Shown here in pieces: positions 1 through 41,200 of a stretch of 64,000 nt of DNA. Location of the stretch: assembly GCA_025084515.1 (NCBI GenBank), contig JAJAGP010002191.1:62001-126000 (forward strand), in the 5' to 3' direction. The notes under the pieces are model-generated. The model was not told the origin of the DNA and did no database searches. It saw only the letters and a program-made list of their open reading frames with translations. Position numbers and translations under genes: made by a program. The stretch's first letter is position 1. Each line of letters begins with the position of its first letter. The stretch is from Ancistrus triradiatus (lineage: Eukaryota > Chordata > Actinopteri > Siluriformes > Loricariidae).

Positions 1-727
1 AGAATTTATTTCTGCTGTAATTACACTCATGTCATCATATAAAGCTGCAGGGTAAGGGATTTGACATCAGTTACAAAATAAAACTATTTCATAATGTAAG
101 CTGGTAAAATGAAGTTACAGTACTTGAAGATCTAAGAAATGGAGAGACAAAATAAAGATGTTGCCAGTTTCCTACAAGTTATGTACAGAACCACTTCAAC
201 AGAGCATGCATCCCTAAAAAACTTCCTAGCAGGGACTTTTCAGTACATACATTTATATTTCTGGTATGACATATCAGGCAAATACCAATAAATTATATAA
301 AAAGCTTTTTTTATCCATTTCATTGTGTATGAGCGGATACCAAAAACATGCATATTTGTGCGCATACATAATATGAAACACGTCACAAACTAAAGCTCAT
401 CTTATTGCACAAATGCTTTGTTCACTAAACAGCTACACGGTCTGTAGTTATACTACATAATGCCCTCTGGTAACTTCTGTCACGGATCATTTTATTTTGT
501 ACTTGCTGTTTTCTTATTTGTTAAACAGACGAAAGGGAGACAAACAAAAGAACGGAGTTGGCTGACAGTGTTATCTTCCAGGGCAATAGGGGACACTGTC
601 ACAAAAATGTTGTGTTAAAATGCGTGCTCTCATAAGGTATATTTCTTAATTTTCTCGGTCTGTGGAAAGCTGTGGTAGCTTTATTTGTGCTAAAATAAAG
701 AGTAAACACATTCCTGCATTTCATGTA
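1..727. other. Intergenic, nothing recognised
   Basis: AT-rich sequence downstream of the kinase gene. I see no convincing exon or complete repeat before the foldback-type element at 728. Confidence 0.5.
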
Positions 728-3046
728 CAGTGGTACCTTTAAAAAATCGAATTCATCCATCCCAGACCCCCAGAAAATCCACACTGTATAAGGTATTATA
801 TGCATTAATGGAGTTGTATTGTACAGGTGCTCCCTGCTATATGATGGGAATATGTTCCGACAAATCAATCATAAGTTAAATGTAACACAAACTGAGGAAT
901 TTAACGAGTGTTTGGTAGAGCGGTCTGTACTATATCAGAGCGGAGCATACAGTGGTGCTTGAAAGTTTGTGAACCCTTTAGAATTTTCTCTGTTTCTGCA
1001 TAAATCTGACCTAAAACATCATCAGATTTTCACACAACTCCTAAAAGTCAATAAAGAGAACCCAGTTAAACAAATGAGACAAAAATATTATACTTGGTCA
1101 TTTATTTATTGAGGAAAATGATCCAATATTACATATTAGTGAGTGGCAAAAGTATGTGAACCTCTAGAATTAACATTTAATTTGAAGGTGAAATTAGAGT
1201 CAGGTGTTTTCAATCAATGGGATGACAATCAGGTGTGAGTGGGCACCCTGTTTTATTTAAAGAACAGGGATCTATCAAAGTCTGCTCTTCACAACACACG
1301 TTTGTGGAAGTGTATCATGGCACAAACAAAGGAGATTTCTGAGGATCTCAGAAAAAGAGTTGTTGATGCCCATCAGACTGGAAAAGGTTACAAAACCATC
1401 TCTAAAGAGTTTGGACTCCACCAATCCACAGTCAGACAGATTGTGTGCAGATGGAGGAAATTCAAGACCATTGTTACCCTCCCCAGGAGTGGTCGACCAA
1501 CAAAGATCAACTCCAAGAGCAAGGCGTGTATAGTTATTGAGGTCACCAAAGGACCCCAGGGTAACTTCTAAGCAACTGAAGGCCTCTTCATACTGGCAAA
1601 TGTTAATGTTCATGAGTCCACCATCAGAAGAACACTGAACAACAATGGTGTGCATGGCAGGGTTGCAAGGAGAAAGCTACTGCTCTCCAAAAAGAACATT
1701 GCTGCTCGTCTGGAGTTTTCTAAAGATCAAGTGGACAAGCCAGAAGGCTATTGGAAAGAATGTTTTGTGGATGGATGAGATCAAAATAGAACTTACGGTT
1801 TAAAGAAAAGTTTTATGTTTGAGAAAGGAAAAAACACTGCATTCCAGCATAAGAACCTTATCCCATCTGTGAAACATGGTGGTGGTAGTATCATGGTTTG
1901 GGCCAGTTTTGCTGCATCTGGGCCAGGACGGCTTGCCATCATTGATGGAACAATGAATTCTGAATTATGTCACAGAATTCTAAAGGAAAATGTCAGGACA
2001 TCTCTAAAGAATAAAGTTGATGTTTTGGAATAGCCAAGTCAAAGTCTTGACCTTAATCCAATGGAAATGCTGTGGAAGGACCTGAAGTGAGCATCTAATG
2101 TGAGGAAACCCACCAACATCCCAGAGCTGAAGCTGTTCTGTACGGAGGAATGGGCTAAAATTCCTCTAAGCCGGTTGTGCAGGACTGATCAACAGTTACA
2201 GGAAACGTTTAGCTGCAGTTATTGCTGCACAGGGGGGTCACACCAGATACTGAAAGCAAAGGTTCACATACTTTTGCCACTCACTAATATGTAATACTGG
2301 ATCATTTTCCTCACTAAATAAATGACCAAGTATAATATTTTATCTCATTTCTTTAACTGGGTTCTCTTTATCTACTTTAAGGACTTTAAGAAAATCTGAT
2401 GATGTTTTAGGTCATATTTATACAGAAATATATAAAAAACTAAAGGGTTCACAAACTTGAAAGCACCACTGTAAGTAATGATAAGGTAGTTCATGTTTAA
2501 AACACTTACATTAACTTAGTTGGCCAAAATCATTATCACGAAAATTATTTTATAATAAAGTGTTGAAAAAGTTAATGCAATTTAGTGAATAATGGATTAA
2601 AAGTGAAAAGTAAAAGCAAAACACTTACTCTATTGGTAAACTCAGGGCACTGGCATAGCTGCTGATGCTGCAGCCTGTGTTTCCTTTTGGTTTTCTTTCA
2701 GTTGGCTCTTATAACTAAGATTTTGGAGACCCATGGAGACATATTTGCCAGATTACAGTACTGTAGATGTAAAAATAAAAAAAAACATGATAAACACAGC
2801 AGAGATCTTCACTGAGCAAGGGCTATTGTGAACCTGAATTGCTGAATCACTGTGTACTGAATCGTGAATCTTGAATCATGAATCGAGTTTTGGCTGAAAC
2901 GAGTCGCACAAGTCAACTCATAGAAGTGTAAGCAAGTGCACCAAGCACCGTGCAAACAATGAGAACCGAGACATTTTTGTAGTCAAAATGCGTCAAGAAC
3001 TGAATTCGAAGAGTTCTGAGGTGATCAAGAACCGAGGTACCACTGT
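728..3046 (-). mobile_element. Foldback-type element (CAGTGGTACC ends), split by Tc1
   Basis: Terminal inverted repeats begin CAGTGGTACC and end GGTACCACTG, flanked by TA. Related copies are at 7317-8209, 23260-24028 and 59966-60798. This copy is reversed relative to 7317-8209 and is interrupted by a Tc1-like element at 950-2471. It has no long reading frame, so it is non-autonomous. Its left end is diverged after the first ten bases. Confidence 0.75.
950..2471 (+). mobile_element. Tc1-like transposon, family alpha, defective
   Basis: Long terminal inverted repeats start CAGTGGTGCTTGAAAG and end CTTGAAAGCACCACTG, with TA on both sides and direct-repeat-like motifs at their inner ends. Plus-strand transposase remnants follow: a paired-like helix-turn-helix part at 1317-1571 with the GRPTKI hook, a DDE-region part at 1815-2033 (SVKHGGGSIMVW), and a C-terminal remnant to 2294. 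Stops and frameshifts separate them, including a stop in place of the Trp before PSQS. Confidence 0.9.
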
Positions 3047-4565
3047 ATAGAATAACTGTTGGGATAAGTTCTGGAGAATCCGGCAGGAGCCAGACTAACT
3101 TTTATAGGCAAAGTACTAGTAACTGAAAACACACACTGTTTTGGAATTCAGATTCTGAAAACAAAAAATCATTGCATATATTAATAATAATATGGTCGCG
3201 TACATTTAGTGGCAACTGCAAATACCCTAAATAACGCAAAAATGACCTGATTTTTGTACATACAGTTTTTCACAGTGCAGTATTGAATGAAGGGGTGAGA
3301 GCTAGAAATATCAAAAGTCAAAAATAAAGGACACGCTGATGTGCATGCACACACACTGCCTCGCTCTGGGAGTCTTTAGAGATGGGACACTGGTACTCTT
3401 TAGATGAGCTAATGTACTGTATGACTTTCTAAGGTGGGAGGTACCCAAACAGAAGAAACCTACACAGACATGGTGAGACCATGCAAACTCCACCCAGGGT
3501 GCATCCGATTCAAGAAACTAAGGGTAAGGAATCTTGACCTAGAGCTCAACCTGGGGCTTCATCAGACCTACTTTACTATAATGTTGCTGTACCCCAGAGA
3601 AATCACAAGGCTAAAAACTCCATTTTATCCTGGATTGCTAAGCAGAACTACAGGTCACGCCAGGCACTACATTTCCCATAATGGCCCAGCATCATTACAA
3701 AAGCCTGAGCGGCTATTGCTTTCAGTCAGAGCCTGTTTCCTTCATTTTTTTTCGTAGAGTAATGGATATCCCCTGGTCTCTGGAACTGTGAGGCGACAAC
3801 TGTTTCACAAACAAAAATACAGCCAAAACAACTTCTTATCCAAATGTGGTTCAAAACATGGCTGAAGTTACCAGAATGGCACCAAATCTTGAAAAAGTGA
3901 CCCAAGCTAACAGGTAGGGAGATTTACAAGTAATGTCCAGTAATTAAAGGCACCACAGGCTTGGTCCAGTCAGCCTCAGCTAGCAGAAATGAAACCAGCA
4001 TGTTTGTAGAGAGATCTAAAAGACAGGAGAATTCAATCAGTCAGTGGGTTTAATTAAATACTTTCAGGTGTTACATGAGTTAAGGCCTATTCATACCGAG
4101 TACGGATACGATTCTTAACAAAGTGGGACCTGTCTTTTGCACATCGTCAACTAAACAAAGACACGAACGAAGATTAGTGCAGGAAGCTCTAGTTTGTGTT
4201 TTTTGTGTGCATGAACAAGAAAATTGTTCCATACAGTCGCTGTGAGGTTAATCACCATCATTCCCAAGGATTTCAGTTATATTCCGCCAGATATTTTCTT
4301 TAATATCCGTGTTTTTATAGTCAGCATGTTGCTTGTCATAGAAGCTCTCGTGCTCTGCTTCTAGCAGGATGAGCTGTTCTGCCTGACAACTGAGCTGAGT
4401 AGTCAGCCTGATTTTAACGCAGAAATTAGAACAGGCTCTGATTAAAACTTTTATGCGGCATTGCAGTCTGTTAGTTTCGCACTCGGAGTGAAGATTAATA
4501 CACATGCAAAAATCGGACTCGGTGTGAAAAGGCCAGAGGAATATGTTTTTGCGCTGTGACTTACA
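3047..4565. other. Region 3' of the kinase stop codon
   Basis: Probably includes the 3' untranslated region of the minus-strand kinase; no polyadenylation site could be fixed. Positions about 3430-3500 carry a fragment of a common fish interspersed repeat (gtgggagg...catgcaaactccaccca). Frames here look like chance. Confidence 0.45.
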
Positions 4566-32992
<28,427 letters not shown>

Positions 32993-35269
32993 GGTGTCAG
33001 CAAAAACCAATGACAAGCTAGTCTAAGCTAAATACTGCACCACTGGTAAAGTCCACAAAAGTAATGTAATCGCTCCTTTACAGCTCTGCTCTCACAACAG
33101 ATGATAAATATTACGTAATTAACCCAACACTAATCAACAGAAAACAATACCTCATAAACTTGAAATGTCCCTTACAAAAGAAAGACAAAGATAATCACTA
33201 CCAGAAAACAAGCCCCACAATGAAAAGTGCACCCTTATTCCTGTACACCTCCATTTGGCACTTCTGCAACTCTTCCAACTGGAGATAGCTTCAAGAATAG
33301 AATGGACCTGCCTCCCTAAATGTGGCCGCAGAAGAGGTGGGGGGTCCTGCGGAGAGGGCGGTGGATCAGGAAGAGCTGTGGGACATCTGAGATGCTTCAA
33401 ATACTAACCTCAAGCAGATACCAGGTGTCAAAAGCTGGGGTGTGCAGCGCACACACCACACATGCTAGTAAATGGAAAGACTTTTTTCCAGTTCAGTGTT
33501 CGGTGGAACTCAAGTTACAAGTCAGAAAAAGGATCGGGCAGGATGGCATTACATGTTTTACGTAAAGAGGTTGTGGGTAAGCAAAAGAAAGGGCTTTTAT
33601 TGAGAAGCCAGCAGGTGTGGGTTGTGTTTGCACTTATTCTAAATGGACCCAATGAACTGCTGATTTTCCACAGAAAAAAAATCAATAAGCCTTAGCAGAA
33701 AGCTTACTTTTAGCTCTTAATTAAAACGTCCAGATTCTTATATGTTACATAAGCAATTCAACCTACACGGTAGTTTTGCAATCACATCCAGCCTGGCAGT
33801 CGTATTTGTGTTGTCACCCAGCAGCACAATCCTCCTGACTCACTCTTTAAGGGCCTGCAGGTGGCATACCACATCAGAAGAAGGGTGTCAGAATCTGTGT
33901 CATGGCGACCCAAGCCTAGGAACTGTAACTTGAGTGGGGTGACAGCTATGATTAATTTGTGTTGCCCTCCTGACCACTCAGATCCCCCAAAGAAGCTTAC
34001 TCATTCACAGTTAAGACAGTTATAGATCAATTTTTACTTAGGGGATGAAATATGAGTCCCATCATAAACCTGGCAAAACATAGCAGTCCAGTCCGACATG
34101 TGCATTTATAATGCTGTTAGCAAAAATGCACCATTTCTTTTATTAAAACATTGCGTAGAATCATGCTGAAGTACGGTTCATTCTGAAAAACCCTGCCAAT
34201 AAGTTTGTGGGAGGTTCTTTCTGAGCTTAGATGTAGTTTTAACCAGTTTAATGTTTTTGGACCACTTACAGCTCACAGTGACGAAGCTGATGATCATCGG
34301 CACGGTCAGCAAACTGAGCCGGGCCTGCCAAGAATAGCTCGGATCTTGGTTCGTTCCAGGACACGTGCCCAGATTTGTACTCTAAGTTCCATGAGGTGAG
34401 GAGTGCCACCTCGTTTCCATTACCTTCCAACAGAAACACTCTTCAGATTCTTTCTGGAATCGCCTTTCTACTTTACCAAAGGAAGGACCTTATCTTGGTT
34501 CTCGTTTTAGTCCTAATTTGACCAAATAAGATTTTCTTGACCAGTCAACAAGGCTCTTTGTTCAGTACATACAGAGTTATCATTTTGTCTTTGGGTGTGA
34601 AGAGGTGACGCCAAAAGTGCTAAGATAAATGAGATTAAAATGAGGCCTAGCTGACAGAGAAGTGGGGGGGTGGGTAGGGGGTTTACACCTGTCCTTAGGT
34701 GCCAACAGATTACCGAGTGGAAACACTAAGCATGGAGGTCCTTCTGTGCTGCCTGGGGTGTGTTTTGAACCAAATACCATGGAGGCACTGATAAAAGGAT
34801 AATGTTTATCCAAGGACTGGAAGAAACCATATAGTAACGCAAACAATAACAATCAAGAGGTTCAGTTTAAACATTACTAAGCAGCTGACATCACTAGTTG
34901 CAAAACAGTGGCCAAAAAAACAGAGGGTGGTTGGATTCCACCAGTGTCTTTCAGTCACTCTTCCACTAACTGAATGAGCAATTCATCTGTGCTTTGTGGG
35001 ATCCTATATGAGCATTTGACAGGTGGCCATACCAAATGCGATCCACCAATGGGAGTGCCTTATGGCTGAGCGTCAATAGACGTGGACGAATATAGCATAA
35101 AACTAGATCATCAGTTGTTGGCCAGATTTATGTATGAAGACCGGATGCTCTGGTGTGAAGAAAGGGTAGAGCAAAGGCATTATTCATAGGGATTAAACAC
35201 ACGTAGTCCTTCTTGGCACCCGACAGACGAGGAGGGACTGACACTTATCTGGTGCCCCTGTCACCCAGA
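32993..35269. other. Upstream of mylk4-like gene; nothing firm
   Basis: Should hold the promoter and any 5' untranslated exon of the kinase gene, but no TATA box or splice donor could be assigned with confidence. No complete transposable element was recognised. Confidence 0.4.
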
Positions 35270-35690
35270 CGAAATGGCTACACTGGCCCTACAAACACAT
35301 GCAGTTAATGGAAGACTGGATAAATTTGAGAACAACTGTGTCAAAACCCTAGCGGAATTGTCAGGACAAGGCAAGTTAAAGAGGGTGCTCTGTCCTACAT
35401 TGTCTTCATCCACTGTCTGTCAGAGGTTCCTTAATACCGCTCCTATCTTTACTTCCACCTAGCTCCTCAGGTCCTCACAAACGTTTACCGCTGCACCATA
35501 GAGAGCGTACTAACCAACTGTGTGACATTGTGGTATGGCAGGTCCACTGTGGAAAGGCCCTACAGAGTGTGATGAAGACATTCACCACCAATGTGTGTAA
35601 AGCACACAGCATCATCAGGGACTGCTCTCACCCCACTGAACTCCACAAAATAGTGACAAGAGTACACACACTGGACTTATTATCCTAACA
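35270..35690 (+). mobile_element. LINE remnant (C-terminal ORF2-like)
   Basis: In broken frames the plus strand reads VLTNVYRCTIESVLTNCVTL followed by WYGRSTVERP, a pattern typical of the region after the reverse transcriptase domain in fish L2/CR1-like LINEs. Stops and frameshifts show that it is inactive. The exact clade cannot be assigned. Confidence 0.55.
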
Positions 35691-35801
35691 CTATTCATAC
35701 TCTTCATCACATTCATGTCCACATTACTCTACATAACTATCTACAAAATATCTTTGCATCTTATGTATGTTTATGAATATGTCTATAAATCCACAGCTGT
35801 G

Positions 35802-36555
35802 TGTAACGGCGTGAGCCGGAGGGGAAGCAGGAGACGAACGCAGGTTCAAAAGTAAAGGGGAGATTTATTAATCAACAGAAAACAAACACAGCGAACTGAA
35901 CAGGCGGGGAATGAAAACGGGTGGATAACAGAAACGAGGCCGGAGCCGAAAACGGGCATGAAACAAAACGTGACAAACCTGGGAATGTGAGGAATACGAA
36001 TTTTTCCAGGCGGGCCGAAATTGAATTTTTTCCCCAATTTAGCGCGTGGATCCAACAAGCCCTCCCCCCCATTCAAAAGAGGCCGCCCCGGAGCCGAAAA
36101 AGGGCATGATTTAACCAAAACGTGACCAACCACCCACCCCCCCCTGGGAATGTGAGGAATACGGGACGGGACGGACCGTGGACGGGAACGGAACGGACGG
36201 AAGGACCTCTTTTTTTTCGCCTGAGTAGGCACAGCACCGCCCGACCCGGCCACCTTTCTCGGTGCTTTTGTCCAGAGGAACCGTTATTTTTTTCCTGGTT
36301 TTAGTGGAACGAGCTGGTGGCAATAAACATCAATAAATATCGTCCCAGTGCCACTCTGGTGATCCCCCCCCCCCTCGCAAGTGAGCCTGCCTTCCCCCGC
36401 GCGCTCCTAACCATTAGACGTCGCGGGGTGATGTTTTAGAATCATTGCAGGACAAAGGCTGCGTGTGACCCTGCTGTGCACGTGCGCTTACCGGGCCGGC
36501 CGGTTTTGAATTTTTTTGCCTGCGCCCGTCTTTTGGTGGCCAAGCGAGCGTGACA
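35802..36555 (-). repeat. 3' LTR of the 35.8-43.2 kb element
   Basis: Reads TGTCAC...GTTACA on the minus strand. An AATAAA signal (complement at 35864-35869) lies near its end, followed by gaacctgcgttcgtctcc, a motif shared with the LTR at 54277 and the fragment at 53050. Confidence 0.7.
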
Positions 36556-37149
36556 GAGCCCCCCCCTTAAAGGAGTCCTTGAGACGGAGCTCAGCGCTTT
36601 GATCCCAGAACAGAGCCCACCTCTTTTCTTTTTTTTCGGGTCGCAGTCCATGGAGGCACCGGATGAGGCGTTACGATGGAAGCCGCCAGAGAGCGGTCTG
36701 GAGACCCCGGCGGAGAAGCTTGTTACAGCACGACCTCCCGTCATGACCGACGGCACGCGACGACCCCGCTTGAAGCAGATGTCGGCGTTACGGACGGACC
36801 GGCGAAGTGCTTTCCTGACCGAGTCAAAGAGGCCCTTTTCAGGCGACCGCCTTGACGAGCACGGCAGGCTTGCGCCGATCCGACTATTCGGCGTGCATTT
36901 TCCCCGCTTGCAGCTAGTTCAATGACCGGCAGCGCCGTACCCCCCTTTCCCTCCCTTCCCTCTTCTTTCTTCGGACTTGCGATAGCTTGAGAGAAGACCC
37001 GAGGAGCTACCCTTTGGTTAGGACGTCGGCCTCTCCCCTTCCAAGATTTGCGAGCCACGCACAGACTGCGAGGCGAAGACCTTTCCCCCCTCCCCCCCCC
37101 CCCCTCTCCCCTCCCCCTTCTCTCCCCCCCTCCTTTGCGACTCGGCACC

Positions 37150-40100
37150 TCACCCGATTTGTTATGCTTATTCGAACCGAGGACGCCCCCGCCCCAGATC
37201 CCCCCCCCGGCCGGAGACTTGCCTTGAGCAGATTGTATTCGGATCCCGGCGAGCCATTCCTGGCCAGACAGCTTTTTGGATGTAGCAGACTTTTTCGCGC
37301 GCAGCATGCGAGGACGTATTTACGCCCCCTTCGAGATTGAAAGACTCCTCTCCCCCCCCCGGCGGAGACCCGCTGACTCGCCCGCCCCCCACCTCGATTT
37401 CTGACGAGCAGAGGACGGCAGACGGACGCCCCCGCCCGCTTTTCACCGCTTTCGACCCAGAACGCACCCTTCGGCCGGCGACGCGATCGGACGCACGCCC
37501 TTGAGCAGAAGATGGAGGCAGACGGCCGCAGACCCCACGCAAGCTTGACAGCAGAGGTTTTTCCGCGACGCACCATCCGGCGGCGACGCTTTGACGAGCA
37601 AGACCTCTTTCCTCCCGGACGGAGAGGCCGGCGAAGTCTTGCTGCGAGCAGAACCGGCGTCCCGCGAGGCGCGACCAGCTTGCAAAGCAGACGGAGGAGT
37701 ACCCCCGGCCCTCCGCCCCCGCGACGCCTTGACAGCAGAGGACGGATCGAGGACCCCGGCGGAGAGTGAGAGCACACGATCTGCGCCCGCGACCTCTGCC
37801 TGCCTCCCCCCCCCGCGCGACCCATGCTTGACAGCAAGGCGGCGACGGACCGCGCACGATTATTGCCCCCCTTGCACACAGCAGACTGGCCCGGTACAGA
37901 GGCCCGGTCTCCGACGTAATGACAGCACCCCCCGACCTTGGGCGGCGAGTGCCCGGCGACGCTTGTTTACTAAGCACCGACCCCCCCGGAGGCCGAGGCG
38001 GACGCTTGACAGCAGATGGCCCGAGGGCGCGCGACGCTTGGAAACGTTCAGTCGCCGCCGCCGACCGGCGGGCTCGCTTTTGTTCCTTGGACAATTTTGC
38101 AGAGTGTTCACGAGGCGGCACGTCCGTTCCCTTGTTCACAGCAGAGGCGACCCGGCGGCCGTGCTTGACAGCCAGCACCGGCGTAGGCCCCCCCGGCGTG
38201 CTTGAGAGCAGATGACGAGTCCCGTCCCCCGACGGCCCTGTTTTACGCAGTTTGCCACGGACCGAGCCCCGAGACCGAGGACGCGCGTGCCTTGAGAGCA
38301 GACGCCGAGGACCGGCCGGGCCTTGAGAGAAGAGACGAGGCCCCGCGCCGTCTTGACCGCAAGCAGAGACGAGCTCCCTGCCGGCCACGTGCTGAGAGCA
38401 GCCAGAAGACCGCCGCGGCCGTGAGGAGAGCAGAGACGAGGCGGCAGTGCTGAGAGCAGAGACGAGGCGCGACGTGATTGAGATGCAGAGACCGAGGCGG
38501 CCCGTGCCTGAGAGCAGAGACGAGGCCGGCCGTGATTGAGAGACAGAGACGAGGCGGCGTGGGCTTTTTTCTTGAGAGAAGAGAAGATCCCCCGGCCGGC
38601 CTCGCTGCTTGGAGAGACAGAGACGAGGCGGACGCCGGCTTGAGAGCAGAGACGAGGCGGATCGCTGCCCCCTTGAGAGCACGATCTCGACTCGAGGGCG
38701 GCAGTGCCTTGGAGAGCAGATGACTCGCCGGCCCTTTGTCCCCTTCCTCGCGGCCCCAGCTGCTTTGAGAGACAGAGGTTCGACCGGCTGGCAGTGCGTG
38801 GACAGCAGACGCGACCTGGCCGGATGTTGCCTTGACGAGAATATACTGGCGAGGCTCGGCCCCCCGTGCTTGACAGCAGAGGCGAGGCGGCGTTGTCCCA
38901 TTGTGCTACCCAGCACGACGGTCGCACCTCTGGCCCGGCGGTTGCATCGGCTAGCCAGAGACCGACGAGTGCCCCCTATTGCAGACGCTGGCGTCGGCCC
39001 CGCCCCAACGCACCCTCCGAGCCCACCCGCGCCCATGCCCAGGGCTCGGGGGGTCACACCTCCCCCTGCCACGGCACACGCAACGAGCTGGTTGCAGAGT
39101 CCAGAGTGCTGGTCAACTGTACCCGTAGCATGTCGATTTTATGTAGCATGAGTCTTGCCGGCACGACGAGCGGTCCCTGCCACGAGCACGCCACGCACAG
39201 CCTCCGGACGACACGAGCCCCCCCGGCTGCAGAGCAGAGTACGTTTTCGACGACGAGTGGCTGCAGATCGCGGTCGTCCGGACGGCCCCACAGAACCCGG
39301 CGGCGTTGCCAGCACGCAGAGTCGTGGACGAACAGTGGGCTTGCCCACGAGACACGACGGTTTCGTGGCTTCACCGACCCGCCAGCTGGATGCATGAGCA
39401 GCGCTCGTGGCAAGCACCGAGTGGCTGCCAGAGCTAGAGTCGGTGTGACGAACCCCCGAGTGGCACTGCCCCAGGCAGAGTCGTGGACGCACGAGTGGCC
39501 TGCGCAGACGCACAGAGTCGTTTGCGACCGACTCCCCCGCCACGTGGCCTGAGAAAGAGTTATTTGTATTCGTAGCCATGCTTACCACACAAGAGTGGCT
39601 GCACCAAGCACCGACGTACCCCCGCTGGCCACGACGAGTGTGCGATGCATTTGAGTTTTCACCCCCAGAGTACGCGCCGATCGATCGCCAGTCGGCTGCC
39701 CTCCAGATTTCCAGCAGAGTTTTTCACCGTCAGGAACGCCGACGTGGCTGCATTTGACACCGAGCGTGGACGACCGTAGTGGCTGCAGCCACCCATTGAG
39801 TCTGTGGTTGACGTTTTTCACTGAGTGGTTCCCTGGTGACAGCAAGCAGAGACGTGGACGACGACTATGTGTCGCTGTTCCAGAGAAGTGATGTCGGTAC
39901 AACGATCGGGGGTAGGGGGGGGGGGGGCTTTTGACAAGGAGCTAGAGTCGTGGACTCTGGCACGATTGTGGAGTCAGGACGACAGACGTCGTGGACGATT
40001 CGAGCGCCGCTGCGAGCAGAGGAGCGGGACGACGCACCGTGGCCCTGCAGAGCGTCAGTCTCTCCCGCTGGCCGCACAGACGCAGTGCCCGCGCCTAGAG

Positions 40101-41200
40101 CAGATGTTGTTGGAAGACGACCCGTGGTGCAGAGCAGTTAGTCGTGGAGACCCGAGTGGATGCATGAGCAGAGTCGTTGGACCTGACCCGAGTGCGCTTT
40201 GGTGTCGAGCAGATGTCGTGGCATTTATTGACCCGAGTGGCTGCACGAGCAGAGTCGTGTTTCGAAGACGAGTGGCTGCAGAGAAGAGTCGTGGCGTACG
40301 ACGGCTGCACCCCGAAGCCAGGAGTAGTGGACGCACGTTCTGTGGCCCCTGTCATTGAGCAGCGTTCGTGGCACTGACTTGGCCGTGGCCTGCAGAGAAG
40401 ACCCGTCGTGGCACGACGACGTGGCCTGCCAGTTTTTTTTTCAGCCAGACGTCTGTTCAGGGCAAGACGAGCCTGGCTGAGGCAGAGTCTCCCGGACGCC
40501 CACCGAGTGGCCCCCTGCACGATGCAACGTACGCTTCTTTCGTGTGACGCCACCCTTCTTGCTGACTGCTTTGACGAGTCAAGAGTCGTGGGCCGATTCC
40601 CCCGTGATGACTTCGAGAGCCACGGAGTCCTGCTGGACGCACGTGATGGCTTGTTAGATGCATGAGTAGTGGACGACGTGATTGATTGAGGAGCCAGAGT
40701 CGCTGTTTGTACCGACGTGACTGGTTGTAGCAGCAGATTTTGTAGGACGACGTGCCATTCGCTTAGAGTCCAGTAGCAGCCTTGGATCATCTGACGTGAT
40801 TTGCTTCGACAAGCAGACGTCGTGCGCACTTTGAAAGTGAGCACCATGCTTGGACCACCGCAGAGTCTTCGTGGACCCGACGTGATGCTTTGACCCCCCC
40901 CACCGCCAGAGTCGCCTGGACCGACGCTGATGCTGGACAGCAGGTCGTCGGCACCGTACGTGATGCTTGAGGTAGCAGTCGTGACGACGTTGCCATGCTT
41001 TCTTCTTAGCCTGACGCCAGACCCGCTCGGTACGACGTCTGATGTTGAGAGCAGATTGTCCTGGGACGACGTGTGCTTGACGAGCAGAGGGCTGTCACGA
41101 TATGCACGTGATGCCAGCTGAGCACGCAGGCGCACCGACGACGTATTGTCCTGCCACGCCATGAGCCGCAGGACGCGTGATGCCTTGTGACATGTCCCCA
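37150..41200. repeat. Degenerate ~30-bp GC-rich minisatellite
   Basis: Three consecutive sub-blocks share the core gagcagag: about 37.5-38.9 kb (gagagcagagacgaggcggc), 39.1-40.4 kb (gtggctgcagagcagagtcg) and 40.6-41.2 kb (gacgtgatgcttgagagcag). Spacing is mostly 26-33 bases. Long open frames on both strands here (for example 37168-39072 minus and 40095-41357 minus) reflect GC-rich repeats with few stops rather than established genes. Confidence 0.75.

Noticed and set aside
4248..4505. Minus frame of 85 codons after the kinase stop
   Set aside because: No motif, and it is beyond the terminator of a fully consistent gene model.
33152..33400. Possible 5' exon of the kinase (minus strand, frames with LEELQKCQMEVY or a Pro-rich run)
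   Set aside because: No clear acceptor/donor pair in a matching phase; the exon 1 start codon already has good context. It could still be untranslated sequence.
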